A stretch of 64,000 nt of DNA from Roseimicrobium gellanilyticum (GTDB lineage Bacteria; Verrucomicrobiota; Verrucomicrobiia; Verrucomicrobiales; Verrucomicrobiaceae), in the NCBI RefSeq assembly GCF_003315205.1, contig NZ_QNRR01000007.1, positions 372,001 through 436,000 on the forward strand. Direction: 5' to 3'. The notes beneath the pieces were generated by a model. It had not been told where the DNA came from, did not search any database, and saw only the letters and a program-made list of their open reading frames with translations. Each line of letters begins with the position of its first letter. The stretch's first letter is position 1. Shown here piece by piece: positions 10,733 to 19,970 of this stretch. The translations under genes and the position numbers were made by a program.

Positions 10733-12205
10733 ATGAATACTTCCTTTCCTTTCAATCCCATGGAAACCCGCCGGGGCTTCTTCACGCGCGGTGGACATCT
10801 GCTTGGCTCCGCTGCGTTGACGTCGCTGTTGGGTGAGGCATTTCTCCAACAAGCATCGGCATCTGCGTCCGTGAACCATGGTGCCGTGCCGCTAGGGCCG
10901 CATTTCGCGCCGAAAGCCAAGCGTGTGATCTACCTGCACATGGTGGGCGGTCCCTCGCAGATGGATCTCTTCGATCACAAGCCGGAGATGCAGAAGTGGT
11001 ATGACAAGGATCTGCCAGACTCCGTGCGCAAGGGGCAGCGTCTCACCACCATGACGAGCGGTCAGGCGCGGTTCCCCATCGCACCCTCCAAGTTCCGCTT
11101 CGAGCAGGCTGGCCAGTGTGGCATGTGGATGAATGCCGACCTCCTCCCCTACTTGAGCAAGAGCGCGGATGACATGTGCTTCATCCGTTCCATGCATACG
11201 GAGGCCATCAATCACGAGCCTGCGATTGCTGCCATGCAGACGGGCAATCAGGTCACGGGTCGTCCGTGTCTCGGCTCTTGGGCCTCTTATGGTCTTGGGT
11301 CGATGAATCAAAATCTGCCCACTTTTGTGGTGTTGGTGGCCACGCCCACCAATCGTGAACAGGAGCAGGCCATCTCCTCCCGCCTCTGGTCCAGCGGTTT
11401 CCTGCCCGGTGAGCATGCCGGTGTTTCCTTCCGCAGCAAGGGTGACCCCATCCTCTTCATCAACAATCCACCCGGCGTTCCGGATTCTGTGCGTCGCCGT
11501 ACGATCGACGGCCTGAATGCGCTGAACTCGCTGAACTTCCAACGCATGGGGGATCCTGAGACGCAGACGCGCATCCAGCAGTACGAGATGGCCTTCCGCA
11601 TGCAGGCTAGCGTTCCTGAGCTCACGGACTTCGCCAGCGAACCCGAGCATACCTTCAAGATGTATGGTGAGGCCGCAAAGACACCGGGTTCGTTTGCCAA
11701 CTCGGTCCTCATGGCTCGCCGTCTCGCTGAGCGCGGCGTGCGGTTTGTGCAGGTCTATCACAACAACTGGGACCACCACTCCAATGTCTCCGGTCGCATG
11801 CCCAGCCAGTGCAAGGATGTCGACCAGCCCTGTCATGCACTCATCGAGGACCTCAAGCAGCGAGGTATGTTCGATGACACGCTCATCATCTGGGGTGGGG
11901 AATTCGGTCGTACGATCTACTCCCAGGGAGGTCTCTCAAAGGAGAACTACGGTCGCGATCACCACCCACGCTGCTTCACCATGTGGATGGCTGGCGGCGG
12001 TGCAAAAGGGGGCGCTATCCACGGTGAGACCGATGACTTCAGCTACAACATCGTGAAGGATCCTGTGCACATCCGAGACTTCCACGCCACGGTCTTGCAC
12101 CTTCTGGGATTCCATCACGACCGTTTTGTCTTCAAGCACCAGGGCCTTGATGGCAAACTCACCGGTGTGGAAGAAGCACATCTGGTAAAGGCGCTCATTA
12201 GCTAG
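10733..12205 (+). CDS. DUF1501 protein with Tat-type signal
   Basis: 490 residues. A twin-arginine-like motif (T12-R13-R14-G-F-F) precedes a hydrophobic stretch (LLGSAALTSLLG), suggesting folded export, as is common for DUF1501. The core has family sequences such as HMVGGPSQMDLFDHKPE and IIWGGEFGRT, and belongs to the alkaline-phosphatase/sulfatase-like fold without the Cys/Ser formylglycine site. It begins 21 bases after the DUF1553 gene, so the two are almost certainly co-transcribed. DUF1553/DUF1501 pairing is widespread; biochemical activity is not established. Confidence 0.9.
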   Translation: MNTSFPFNPMETRRGFFTRGGHLLGSAALTSLLGEAFLQQASASASVNHGAVPLGPHFAPKAKRVIYLHMVGGPSQMDLFDHKPEMQKWYDKDLPDSVRKGQRLTTMTSGQARFPIAPSKFRFEQAGQCGMWMNADLLPYLSKSADDMCFIRSMHTEAINHEPAIAAMQTGNQVTGRPCLGSWASYGLGSMNQNLPTFVVLVATPTNREQEQAISSRLWSSGFLPGEHAGVSFRSKGDPILFINNPPGVPDSVRRRTIDGLNALNSLNFQRMGDPETQTRIQQYEMAFRMQASVPELTDFASEPEHTFKMYGEAAKTPGSFANSVLMARRLAERGVRFVQVYHNNWDHHSNVSGRMPSQCKDVDQPCHALIEDLKQRGMFDDTLIIWGGEFGRTIYSQGGLSKENYGRDHHPRCFTMWMAGGGAKGGAIHGETDDFSYNIVKDPVHIRDFHATVLHLLGFHHDRFVFKHQGLDGKLTGVEEAHLVKALIS

Positions 12206-12294
12206 GGTGCCGAGTGCGAGTGAGACTGGCCCGGTGTTGAAGTGTCGCTTATTCCATTTCGATGATTTTCCTGGGCTGCGCTAAATAGTGACGC

Positions 12295-12318
12295 GCGCTC
12301 ACACATATGTGTGCGCGC
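12295..12318. promoter_or_regulatory. 24-bp inverted repeat upstream of the beta-repeat protein gene
   Basis: The perfect 14-bp palindrome CACACATATGTGTG (12300-12313) is flanked by GCGC on both sides with one mismatched pair, giving 12-nt arms. No T-tract follows on either strand, so an intrinsic terminator is unlikely. It is either an operator for the gene starting at 12404 or a structured 5' region. The 198-base gap holds no other feature I can support. Confidence 0.4.
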
Positions 12319-12403
12319 ACACGGATGTGCCGTGCTTTGCAACAGAAAGGTCACCCAATAGAAACTGCGTCAGCGCGGGGATTGCTTACTAACGGGGCCC
12401 CCA

Positions 12404-15400
12404 ATGCCCCCATCTGTAGTACTCCGTCGTTGTTCCTCCCGCAGCTCTTCATCCTGGTTCAAGACTAAAGTCGTTGGTCTTGCGTGCATCGCCGTTGCCT
12501 TCACCAGCCTGACGGTGCATGCGCAGTCCGTCTGGTCCTCTGGTGATACTGTGTGGAGTGATCCGTCTGCGTGGCTTCCCATTGGAGTGCCGGGCAGCCA
12601 TGATTCCATGCACCTTGTGTTCCATGGTGATTACAGTTACACCACGACCAATGACCTTGGCGGGTTCACGTTGAACGAGCTCGTCGTCAACTCGGCAGCA
12701 GGGAACACTGTCAGGGTGGCGGGTGATACATCAAATCAGATCACTTTTACGCGTTCCAGTCTGGCTGAGCTTCCTGAGCTCAAGGTGAGCGGTGCAGGTA
12801 ACACCACGATTGCGGCTCCCCTCGTCTACAGCGGAAACGCAACCGTGACCAATGCCGGCTCTGGCTTGCTGTTTCTGGAGGGGAACCAGACTTTTGGCCT
12901 TGGCACCAAACAAACGTTCATCAATGCCGGCTCCGGTACGATTTCACTGGCAGATGATGTCACTTATTCCACCACTGGTTCAGGGACAGGTTTGGTTCTG
13001 AACTTCGTCAACAGCAACACCGCGGCGAACAGTTTCAATGTCGGCGATCTGGGAGGCTTGACCAACGTGACATTCAATGTCGGCGGTGCTGGCACCGTGC
13101 GTTTCGGTGGCGCCAGTGTTGGAGATCTGTTCTCGGGATCTGCCATTCTTAACGTTCGGGAGGGAGCTGCCTTTGACTTCAATGCCAATGGTGAAGGCAT
13201 GGGAGCGATCATGGGGGCTGGAACCATCAATATCAGGGGCGGCGTCGGGGTAAGCATCGCCGGTTACTATGAAGTCTCTGGAAAACTCACCGGCTCAACC
13301 AACTCGCCGAACGTTACAGTTGAGGGAGGGAGCCACACGCTCGTGCTTTCTGGTTCTGCAAGCGACTACACAGGTGCCACCACCGTGAATAGCGGCCGTC
13401 TCATTGTAAATGCCAACGCACCGAATGGTGGTACTGGAGTCACGGGAGCTTTGGGAAATGCAACTTCGGAAGTAGTCATGGGCAACACGACAGGCACGGC
13501 CAACGCCACCCTGCTCATTGGGAAAGCCGGGGTCAGCATTGGCCGCAATATCCGCATACGCACGGGGAACACAGGGATTGCAAGGCTTGGCGGTCTCAAT
13601 GACTCTGGTACTGTCACCTACAGCGGTAATGTCATCATGGGTAGCAATACTGCTGCTGCCAAAGGCCTCACGGTGCAAACGACCACTGGAGGCACGGTCG
13701 CTTTCACGGGCAATCTCCTGCGCGCGAGTGGTGCGACGGGGAATACTGACACTCTCAACGTGACTGGAGGTGGGACTGCCATCCTCGGGGGCGCCAATAC
13801 CTTCACGGGCGCTACTACCGTGAGTGGTGGCACCCTCGTCCTGGACTATACGGTCAACAACGGTTCCAAACTCAGCCAGACAGCGTCACTGACTCTCAAT
13901 GGTGGCTCGTTGAACGTGCTGGGCAACAGCACCGGTGCGACGAATCAGACGGTCAGCGGATTGCTCTTGGGAAACAGCACCGGTGTTCTGGGAGGTGGAG
14001 GACGTTTTGTGGTCATCGGCGGCCAGGACAATGATGCCACTGTGATTCTCGGGGCCATCACCCGGAACACCGCTGCTACCATCGACTTTGCTACGGTGAA
14101 CACGGGTGTGGGTACGGCGCGTATTGGCACCACTACCAAAAACACATCGGGGGGAATCCTGGGGAGCTATGCCACCTTCAACCGATCCGACTGGGCTGCG
14201 GTGAATGGGATGGACTACATCACTGCACTGGATGCATCGAGCTACACCACAAGCTTTGGTACGGGCTTGCACACCAGCATAGGTAGCAACACAGGCGTGA
14301 CTACGGGAGGAGCGACCAGCCATACCTTGCGGATCACTGGTACGGCAGCAGTCACCTTTGCTACAGCAGCTGATACGCTGACTCTGGAGAGCGGTGGCGT
14401 GCTCGTGACGCCCAATGCCGGGGCGACCAGCATCGGTAGCTCCAGTGTCCGTGGGAACCTGGCCTCCAGCACGGGTGAGATTCTCATCCATCAAAACAGC
14501 ACGGCAGGCGCTCTTACAGTTCACTCTGTGATTTCAGGCGCGACGACTGTGACAAAATCTGGCGATGGCGTGCTGATTCTTACTGGGACCAACACGTATA
14601 CGGGAGGCACCTACATCAATGGAGGTACGGTGCAGATATCCGCCTCCGCGAACTTGGGAGCGGCCACCTCTCATGTCTTCATCAACGGCGCCACATTGAT
14701 CATTACGGGAGTCAATGCTCTGCCCGGTGCAGGTACCGGCACGGATGGGCGCCAGATCACGATTGGATCAGCCGGAGCGATTCTGGATGTCCGTGCGAAC
14801 CAGTCGTTTCAACGGGGAAATATCAAGGGTTCTGGTACTCTGACGAAAATTGGCGCTGGTACCATGTCCTTTGGATCCAGTTCCAACACGTTCAACGGTG
14901 ATCTTGTCATCAATGAGGGGGTGGTGCTTTTTAACAGCAATCAGCTCAGCAGTGTGGGATTGATCACCGTGAACAACGGCGGCACCTACGAGGTGAACGA
15001 CGACGGCACGGACAGTTTCAACTCGTCCAACAACACTCCAGGCGGAACGCGCTTCGTGATCAATGGCGACGGCTATCAAGGCAATGGCGCCATTCGCTTG
15101 ACTGACCAGAATGCTGCGAACACGAGCCCGCTCCTCGATCCAAGAACCACGCTCAACCGTGAAGTGTTCCTCCAAACCACCTCGCGTATCCAGGTGGACA
15201 ATGGCACGTCACCTGGCAGCTTTTCCTTGCTGAGGCTCACCGGCAATGTCACCGGTACAGGTGGCCTTGTGAAAACCGGCGCAGGCGGCCTGGAACTCTC
15301 AGCAAGAGACAACTCCTATGCTGGCGACACTGAAGTGCAGAACGGCATTCTCGCGATCAACCTCGGCAACGATCGCCTTCCTACTGGGACGAAGGTGACG

Positions 15401-17461
15401 TTGGGATTGGGTGGCAATTCCGGTGTGCTGAAGCTCAATGGCTTCTCTCAAACCATCGCTGGACTCACCACGTCAGGTTCTGGGGTGGCAAATGCTGTGA
15501 TCGGCGGTGACGCAGCGAACACGAGCTTGCTGGAGGTGAAGGTTGCTTCTGGTTCGCAGAACTATGCAGGCTCCTTGGGTGGAACAGGAACCACTTTCCA
15601 AGCGGGGAACAACCACGCCAACAACAACCTGGCCTTCGTCAAAAGTGGTGCGGGTACTCTGGAGCTTTCTGGAGCGAGTACTTACACTGGTTCGACGACC
15701 GTGGTGGAGGGGACCCTTGTCGTCAGCAATAACCAGGCGCTTGGTGCTGGCGGGGTGGGGTACGCGGCGGGTGATGGAGGGACCACCGTGAAGTCCGGGG
15801 CTACGCTGGATCTGAACGGGCAGTCCAACGTGTATGAGGTGATCACCTTGAATGGTTCCGGAGTCGGAGGCGGAGGAGCGTTGGTGAACAACAACACCTC
15901 TTCCGTGGCGAGTGTTGGCGGCGGCATAGCTTCCTTCAGTGTGTCCTCGGTCACCTCCACGGGCTGGTCTGCGAATGCCAGTGTCTCCATCGCTTCGCCC
16001 ACCTTCGGGATGGAGGCCTTCGCCACGACACAACTCGGCCTGACCAGTGCCACGTTCACCGTGACCAATGGAGGCACCAACTTTAGCCTCACCAATGGCA
16101 GGGTAAACGTAATCGGAGGTGGGGGCTCCGGTGCGGTGGTGGTTCCTGTACTGGGTGTGACCTCGGATTCCTACACGGTCACCTCCGGCACCACGACCTA
16201 CTCGGTGGCTCCTACGGTCACGCTTCAGAATGGCGCCACAGGTGTGGCCATATTGGATGGGAACGGTAAGGTGGTGGGTATCACGGTTACCAATGCTGGT
16301 ACCAATTTCCGGGCTGCACCCACGGTCACCTTCTCCGGGGGCATTGTCATTTCGCAGGGAACGGATCCTACGGTCACGGGCAGGAGTGATCGCTTCACAG
16401 TCGTCGCCGTGGAGGTGGTGAGTGCCGGTACTGGCTATACTGAGGCTCCCATCGTAACCATTACGGGCAATACGGGCGGTATAGCCGCCGTCGCTGAAAC
16501 CAATGACACCAACTTCGTGCTCAATGGACTGGCTCTCATCGATCCGGGATATGGCTATACCCCCGATGCGCCGATCCCTGTGACGGTCAGCGGAGGCACC
16601 GCCACAGTCACTGCGAATGCCTCCGCCATCCACCTCGCCTCAGACTCCAGTGTCGGCGGAGCTGGCGACCTAATCTTGAATCCCGTCATCACTGGAGAAC
16701 ACGCATTGACCAAGGTTGGCGCCGGAGTCACCACGCTCGCAGAAGCGAACACGTATACTGGAGGCACCACCGTCAGCGAAGGCACGCTTCTGGCTACGAA
16801 CTTCAGTGGCTCTGCGACTGGCACGGGTAATGTCACTGTGGCGTCCGGGGCCACCTTGGGAGGCACCGGTTATGTAGGACGTGCAGCAGGCTCTGCGGCA
16901 TCGCCAGAAGCGAACATGAACATCACCGTCTCCTCCGGTGCGAAGCTCATGGTGGGGAAAACTCACAATCAGACAATCGCCAATGATGGTGCTCCCTCCG
17001 TGCTCACACTCCAGACGGGCGGTGACGGTGTCACCAGTGGTGTCATATCGCTCCTCGGCACCGTTCAGTTTGATATCTACAACCGTGATCCCGGGGTGAA
17101 CAGCCCGCTCTATGCCAATGATCTGCTCGTGCTCAAGAGCGCCAATGAGGTGGCTATCAATGGGGTTCTGCAGGTTCGGGATACTACCAGCACCTCCATG
17201 TTGGATTGGGCCATCGGAGATTCATGGAAGCTAATCGACTGGGCGGGCGTCCTTCCTGGAGTCAATCACAGCGGTGGCTTTCACACGTTTGAGCTTCCTG
17301 ACCTTGCCTTGGGTCTGAAATGGGATACCAGCCAGATTTACACGACCGGCTTTATCTCCGTCGTGGTCGTTCCCGAGCCTGGCCGCGGGGTGTTGTTCAT
17401 CGTGGCGTTCGGTGCGGCTTTGCTTCGTCGGAGAAGGCGACGCTGTGAAAGCTCCTCGTAG
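12404..17461 (+). CDS. Autotransporter-associated beta-strand repeat protein with PEP-CTERM anchor
   Basis: 1685 residues with a signal peptide ending at VHAQS (~41). The body is a long series of Gly/Thr/Ser/Asn-rich beta-helix repeats of the autotransporter-associated type (for example GAGTLELSGASTYTGSTTV and GVLILTGTNTYTGGTYI). Residues ~1215-1390 hold a different repeat (VTNAGTNFRAAPTVTFSGG, VVSAGTGYTEAPIVTITGN). The C-terminus is a PEP-CTERM signal: VPEPGRG, a hydrophobic helix, then a run of Arg. There is no outer-membrane autotransporter barrel, so export to the surface probably uses PEP-CTERM/exosortase sorting, whose genes are not in this window. An adhesive or surface-layer role is inferred. 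Confidence 0.9.
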   Translation: MPPSVVLRRCSSRSSSSWFKTKVVGLACIAVAFTSLTVHAQSVWSSGDTVWSDPSAWLPIGVPGSHDSMHLVFHGDYSYTTTNDLGGFTLNELVVNSAAGNTVRVAGDTSNQITFTRSSLAELPELKVSGAGNTTIAAPLVYSGNATVTNAGSGLLFLEGNQTFGLGTKQTFINAGSGTISLADDVTYSTTGSGTGLVLNFVNSNTAANSFNVGDLGGLTNVTFNVGGAGTVRFGGASVGDLFSGSAILNVREGAAFDFNANGEGMGAIMGAGTINIRGGVGVSIAGYYEVSGKLTGSTNSPNVTVEGGSHTLVLSGSASDYTGATTVNSGRLIVNANAPNGGTGVTGALGNATSEVVMGNTTGTANATLLIGKAGVSIGRNIRIRTGNTGIARLGGLNDSGTVTYSGNVIMGSNTAAAKGLTVQTTTGGTVAFTGNLLRASGATGNTDTLNVTGGGTAILGGANTFTGATTVSGGTLVLDYTVNNGSKLSQTASLTLNGGSLNVLGNSTGATNQTVSGLLLGNSTGVLGGGGRFVVIGGQDNDATVILGAITRNTAATIDFATVNTGVGTARIGTTTKNTSGGILGSYATFNRSDWAAVNGMDYITALDASSYTTSFGTGLHTSIGSNTGVTTGGATSHTLRITGTAAVTFATAADTLTLESGGVLVTPNAGATSIGSSSVRGNLASSTGEILIHQNSTAGALTVHSVISGATTVTKSGDGVLILTGTNTYTGGTYINGGTVQISASANLGAATSHVFINGATLIITGVNALPGAGTGTDGRQITIGSAGAILDVRANQSFQRGNIKGSGTLTKIGAGTMSFGSSSNTFNGDLVINEGVVLFNSNQLSSVGLITVNNGGTYEVNDDGTDSFNSSNNTPGGTRFVINGDGYQGNGAIRLTDQNAANTSPLLDPRTTLNREVFLQTTSRIQVDNGTSPGSFSLLRLTGNVTGTGGLVKTGAGGLELSARDNSYAGDTEVQNGILAINLGNDRLPTGTKVTLGLGGNSGVLKLNGFSQTIAGLTTSGSGVANAVIGGDAANTSLLEVKVASGSQNYAGSLGGTGTTFQAGNNHANNNLAFVKSGAGTLELSGASTYTGSTTVVEGTLVVSNNQALGAGGVGYAAGDGGTTVKSGATLDLNGQSNVYEVITLNGSGVGGGGALVNNNTSSVASVGGGIASFSVSSVTSTGWSANASVSIASPTFGMEAFATTQLGLTSATFTVTNGGTNFSLTNGRVNVIGGGGSGAVVVPVLGVTSDSYTVTSGTTTYSVAPTVTLQNGATGVAILDGNGKVVGITVTNAGTNFRAAPTVTFSGGIVISQGTDPTVTGRSDRFTVVAVEVVSAGTGYTEAPIVTITGNTGGIAAVAETNDTNFVLNGLALIDPGYGYTPDAPIPVTVSGGTATVTANASAIHLASDSSVGGAGDLILNPVITGEHALTKVGAGVTTLAEANTYTGGTTVSEGTLLATNFSGSATGTGNVTVASGATLGGTGYVGRAAGSAASPEANMNITVSSGAKLMVGKTHNQTIANDGAPSVLTLQTGGDGVTSGVISLLGTVQFDIYNRDPGVNSPLYANDLLVLKSANEVAINGVLQVRDTTSTSMLDWAIGDSWKLIDWAGVLPGVNHSGGFHTFELPDLALGLKWDTSQIYTTGFISVVVVPEPGRGVLFIVAFGAALLRRRRRRCESSS

Positions 17462-17505
17462 AGCGTGTGAGAGACCGCTTGGTGGGTGCGTAATTGGTAC
17501 CGACC

Positions 17506-18258
17506 ATGCGCTCTCCTCTCTTGTATTCCCTCTTCATTGCGTTGCTCAGCATTGCCAGCATGGCCTTGGCTGAAGACAAAAAGGCAGATGAAATTCCGCG
17601 CATCAGACCGGATCAACCCAGCTCCCGCACCACGCGAATTATCGAGGGGTGGACAGTGCGTATTGATGAACGGCTCCTCGCCCCGCCTCACGCCGCTCTT
17701 GGTAAGCGGGCTCTCGATCTTCTGGAGGCGAAACTGACGGACATCTCCACCGTGATGGCGCCCGAACCGCTGGAGAAGTGCCGGAAGGTGGTCGTGGTGC
17801 TGGACCTGTCCCATGGAGGACTCACCTCCATGCAGTACCATCCGTCAGCAGATTGGCTCAAGGACAACGGTTATGCTGAAGATCTCGCCAAGTGTGTGCA
17901 CATCCCGGTGGCGGAACGGTTTGCCAATGCACGGCACAATTTTATCCAGCCCTGGTGTGTGCTGCATGAACTCTCACATGCTTATCACGATCAAGTGTTG
18001 GGTTTTGAAAATCCTCGCGTGAGACGGGTGTGGGACAAGTATGTGGCTGCGGATCGTGGCGCTCGCGTGCTGAAGATTGATGGAGTCAAGGTGCGCCACT
18101 ATGCGATGACGAATCACAAAGAGTTCTTTGCGGAGATGTCCGAGGCCTATTTTGGCACCAACGATTTCTTCCCATTTGTGCACGGAGAACTGAAGGAGGG
18201 GGAGCCGGAGACGTTTGCATTGCTCCAGGAGATTTGGGGGGCTGTGGCGGGGCGATAG
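17506..18258 (+). CDS. Secreted anthrax-lethal-factor-like zinc metallopeptidase
   Basis: 250 residues from the ATG at 17506; a TTG 12 bases upstream is less likely. A signal peptide (residues 1-22, SIASMALAE) indicates export. H154-E-L-S-H158 is a zinc-binding HExxH motif. 48 residues later Y199-A-M-T-N-H-K-E206-F-F-A-E matches in order and spacing the catalytic Tyr and third zinc ligand Glu of Bacillus anthracis lethal factor (Y728...E735 in YGRTNEAEFFAE). The protein is therefore probably a gluzincin of the ATLF/M34 type. The target is unknown. It sits between the PEP-CTERM repeat protein and a sialate acetylesterase, both extracytoplasmic. Confidence 0.72.
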   Translation: MRSPLLYSLFIALLSIASMALAEDKKADEIPRIRPDQPSSRTTRIIEGWTVRIDERLLAPPHAALGKRALDLLEAKLTDISTVMAPEPLEKCRKVVVVLDLSHGGLTSMQYHPSADWLKDNGYAEDLAKCVHIPVAERFANARHNFIQPWCVLHELSHAYHDQVLGFENPRVRRVWDKYVAADRGARVLKIDGVKVRHYAMTNHKEFFAEMSEAYFGTNDFFPFVHGELKEGEPETFALLQEIWGAVAGR

Positions 18259-18358
18259 GGGTCAGGTGTCATGGTCCCGAGTTGGTGGTGTCATAGGCCG
18301 CAACCGGGAAATCACCTTCTCGTGCAAGAAACCGCCCGGGCGGACTGTTTGCACGCGG

Positions 18359-19963
18359 ATGAAATCCCTTGCCTTCCTCGCTGCCCTGTCAGCTCTGATG
18401 GTCGCGCCTTCCATGGCGGCGGTCCGCTTGCATCCGCTCTTTGCGGAGAATGCCGTTTTCCAGTGTGATAAGCCCGTGCCGGTATGGGGATGGGCTGACA
18501 TGGGTGAGGAAGTCGCTGTGACCTTCGCTGATCAATCGAAGACTGTGAAAGCTGATGAGCAGGGCAAGTGGATGGTGAAACTGGATGCCATGAAAGCCTC
18601 TGCCATTCCTGGTGTGCTGACGGCCAAAGGAACGAATACCATCACGGCGAAGAATATTCTCGTGGGTGAAGTCTGGCTTGGCTCGGGCCAGTCCAACATG
18701 GCCATGACGGTGAACCGAGCGAAGGACTTCGAGAAGGAGAAGCAGGCTGCCGAGCTGCCGCAGATCCGCATGTTCACCGTGAAGTCCACACCATCAGATA
18801 AGCCCCAGTCCATATGCGAGGGACAGTGGGTGGAGTGTAGTCCAGATACTGTGGCTGGCTTCTCAGCGACCGCGTACTTCTTCGGCCGTGAGATTCATCG
18901 GGAGTTGAAGCTGCCCGTAGGAATCATCAATTCCTCGGTGGGTGGCACGCCGATTGACTCGTGGATCTCCGCGGAGGCGCAGCGTGCGTCAGCCGATTTG
19001 AAACCGCTTATTGCCGAGCTGGAGGGCAACGCGAAAGTACTCGACCCCGCAATGGCGCAGGCCCAGTACGAGAAGCAACTGGAGCGCTGGGAAGCTCTCT
19101 CCAAGCAAGCGCGCACCGAGGGCAAGCCTGTGCCCCGCAAGCCGCAAAACCCGCTCGAAGTGCGCAAGCGGAAGGGAAACATCGGTGGTCTGTACAATGG
19201 GAAGATCGCACCGCTTGTGCCCTATGCTTTGCGTGGAGTGCTGTGGTATCAGGGCGAGGCAAACACGACACCGCAGAAGGCATCCTTCTATCAGTATCAG
19301 CTGCCGCTGCTCGTGAATGAATGGCGCGGGCAGTGGGGTGAGGAGCTGCCCTTTGCCTGGGTGCAGCTTCCCAACTACGCCAATCGTGCCGATGGCTGGT
19401 GCCTCGTGCGTGAGGCGATGCTCAAAACCCTCAAGCTCCCAAAGACCGGCATGGCAGTCACTATCGATGTGGGCGAGGCGAAGGACATCCATCCCAAGAA
19501 CAAACAGGCTGTGGGCCAGCGACTCGCCCTGTGGGCGCTGGGTAGCGTGTACGGGAAGACGCGTGAATTCAGCGGCCCCTTGCTTGACGGCCACGATGTA
19601 GAGAAAGGCAGGGTGGTGCTCTCCTTTACCCACGCGGACGGCCTCACTGCGAAAGAAGGAGAACTTAAAGAGTTCCTCATTGCGGGAGAAGACCGTCAAT
19701 GGAAGCCGGCGAAAGCCGAGATTGTGGATGGCAAAGTCCAGGTCTCCAATCCTGAGGTGCCGGCGCCTGTCGCGGTGCGCTATGCATGGAAAGACAACTG
19801 CCTGGCGACACTCTTCAACAGCGCAGGCCTTCCTGCATCGCCTTTCCGCACGGATGATTGGCCGGTGAAACTGGAAGAGCCGCCCGTGCGGCCTGTACGT
19901 GCGAAGGCTGCAAAACCGAGTACTACTGTTAGTGAGACACCCAAGGTTCAACCACAACAGTAG
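18359..19963 (+). CDS. Sialate O-acetylesterase-like SGNH hydrolase
   Basis: 534 residues from the ATG at 18359; the open frame extends further upstream but lacks signal-peptide character before this ATG. Residues 1-21 form a signal peptide (LAALSALMVAPSMAA). G108-S-G-Q-S112-N-M carries the nucleophilic Ser of the sialate O-acetylesterase (SASA) family; GVLWYQGEANT is a second conserved block. The Pro/Lys-rich C-terminal tail (PVRPVRAKAAKPS) is extra. The enzyme removes O-acetyl groups from sugars, not necessarily sialic acid in this phylum. Its context is polysaccharide processing. Confidence 0.9.
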   Translation: MKSLAFLAALSALMVAPSMAAVRLHPLFAENAVFQCDKPVPVWGWADMGEEVAVTFADQSKTVKADEQGKWMVKLDAMKASAIPGVLTAKGTNTITAKNILVGEVWLGSGQSNMAMTVNRAKDFEKEKQAAELPQIRMFTVKSTPSDKPQSICEGQWVECSPDTVAGFSATAYFFGREIHRELKLPVGIINSSVGGTPIDSWISAEAQRASADLKPLIAELEGNAKVLDPAMAQAQYEKQLERWEALSKQARTEGKPVPRKPQNPLEVRKRKGNIGGLYNGKIAPLVPYALRGVLWYQGEANTTPQKASFYQYQLPLLVNEWRGQWGEELPFAWVQLPNYANRADGWCLVREAMLKTLKLPKTGMAVTIDVGEAKDIHPKNKQAVGQRLALWALGSVYGKTREFSGPLLDGHDVEKGRVVLSFTHADGLTAKEGELKEFLIAGEDRQWKPAKAEIVDGKVQVSNPEVPAPVAVRYAWKDNCLATLFNSAGLPASPFRTDDWPVKLEEPPVRPVRAKAAKPSTTVSETPKVQPQQ

Positions 19964-19970
19964 ATCGCTC

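Noticed and set aside
7412-12394. The 11-base string GCTTACTAACG before both the DUF1553 gene (7412-7422) and the PEP-CTERM gene (12384-12394)
   Set aside because: Many 11-base strings recur by chance in 64 kb; the distances to the two starts differ and no promoter-like partner box is shared.
15473-16633. A 386-codon open frame on the minus strand inside the PEP-CTERM gene
   Set aside because: Gly/Arg/His-rich translation mirrors the repeated plus-strand codons; no domain or start context supports it.
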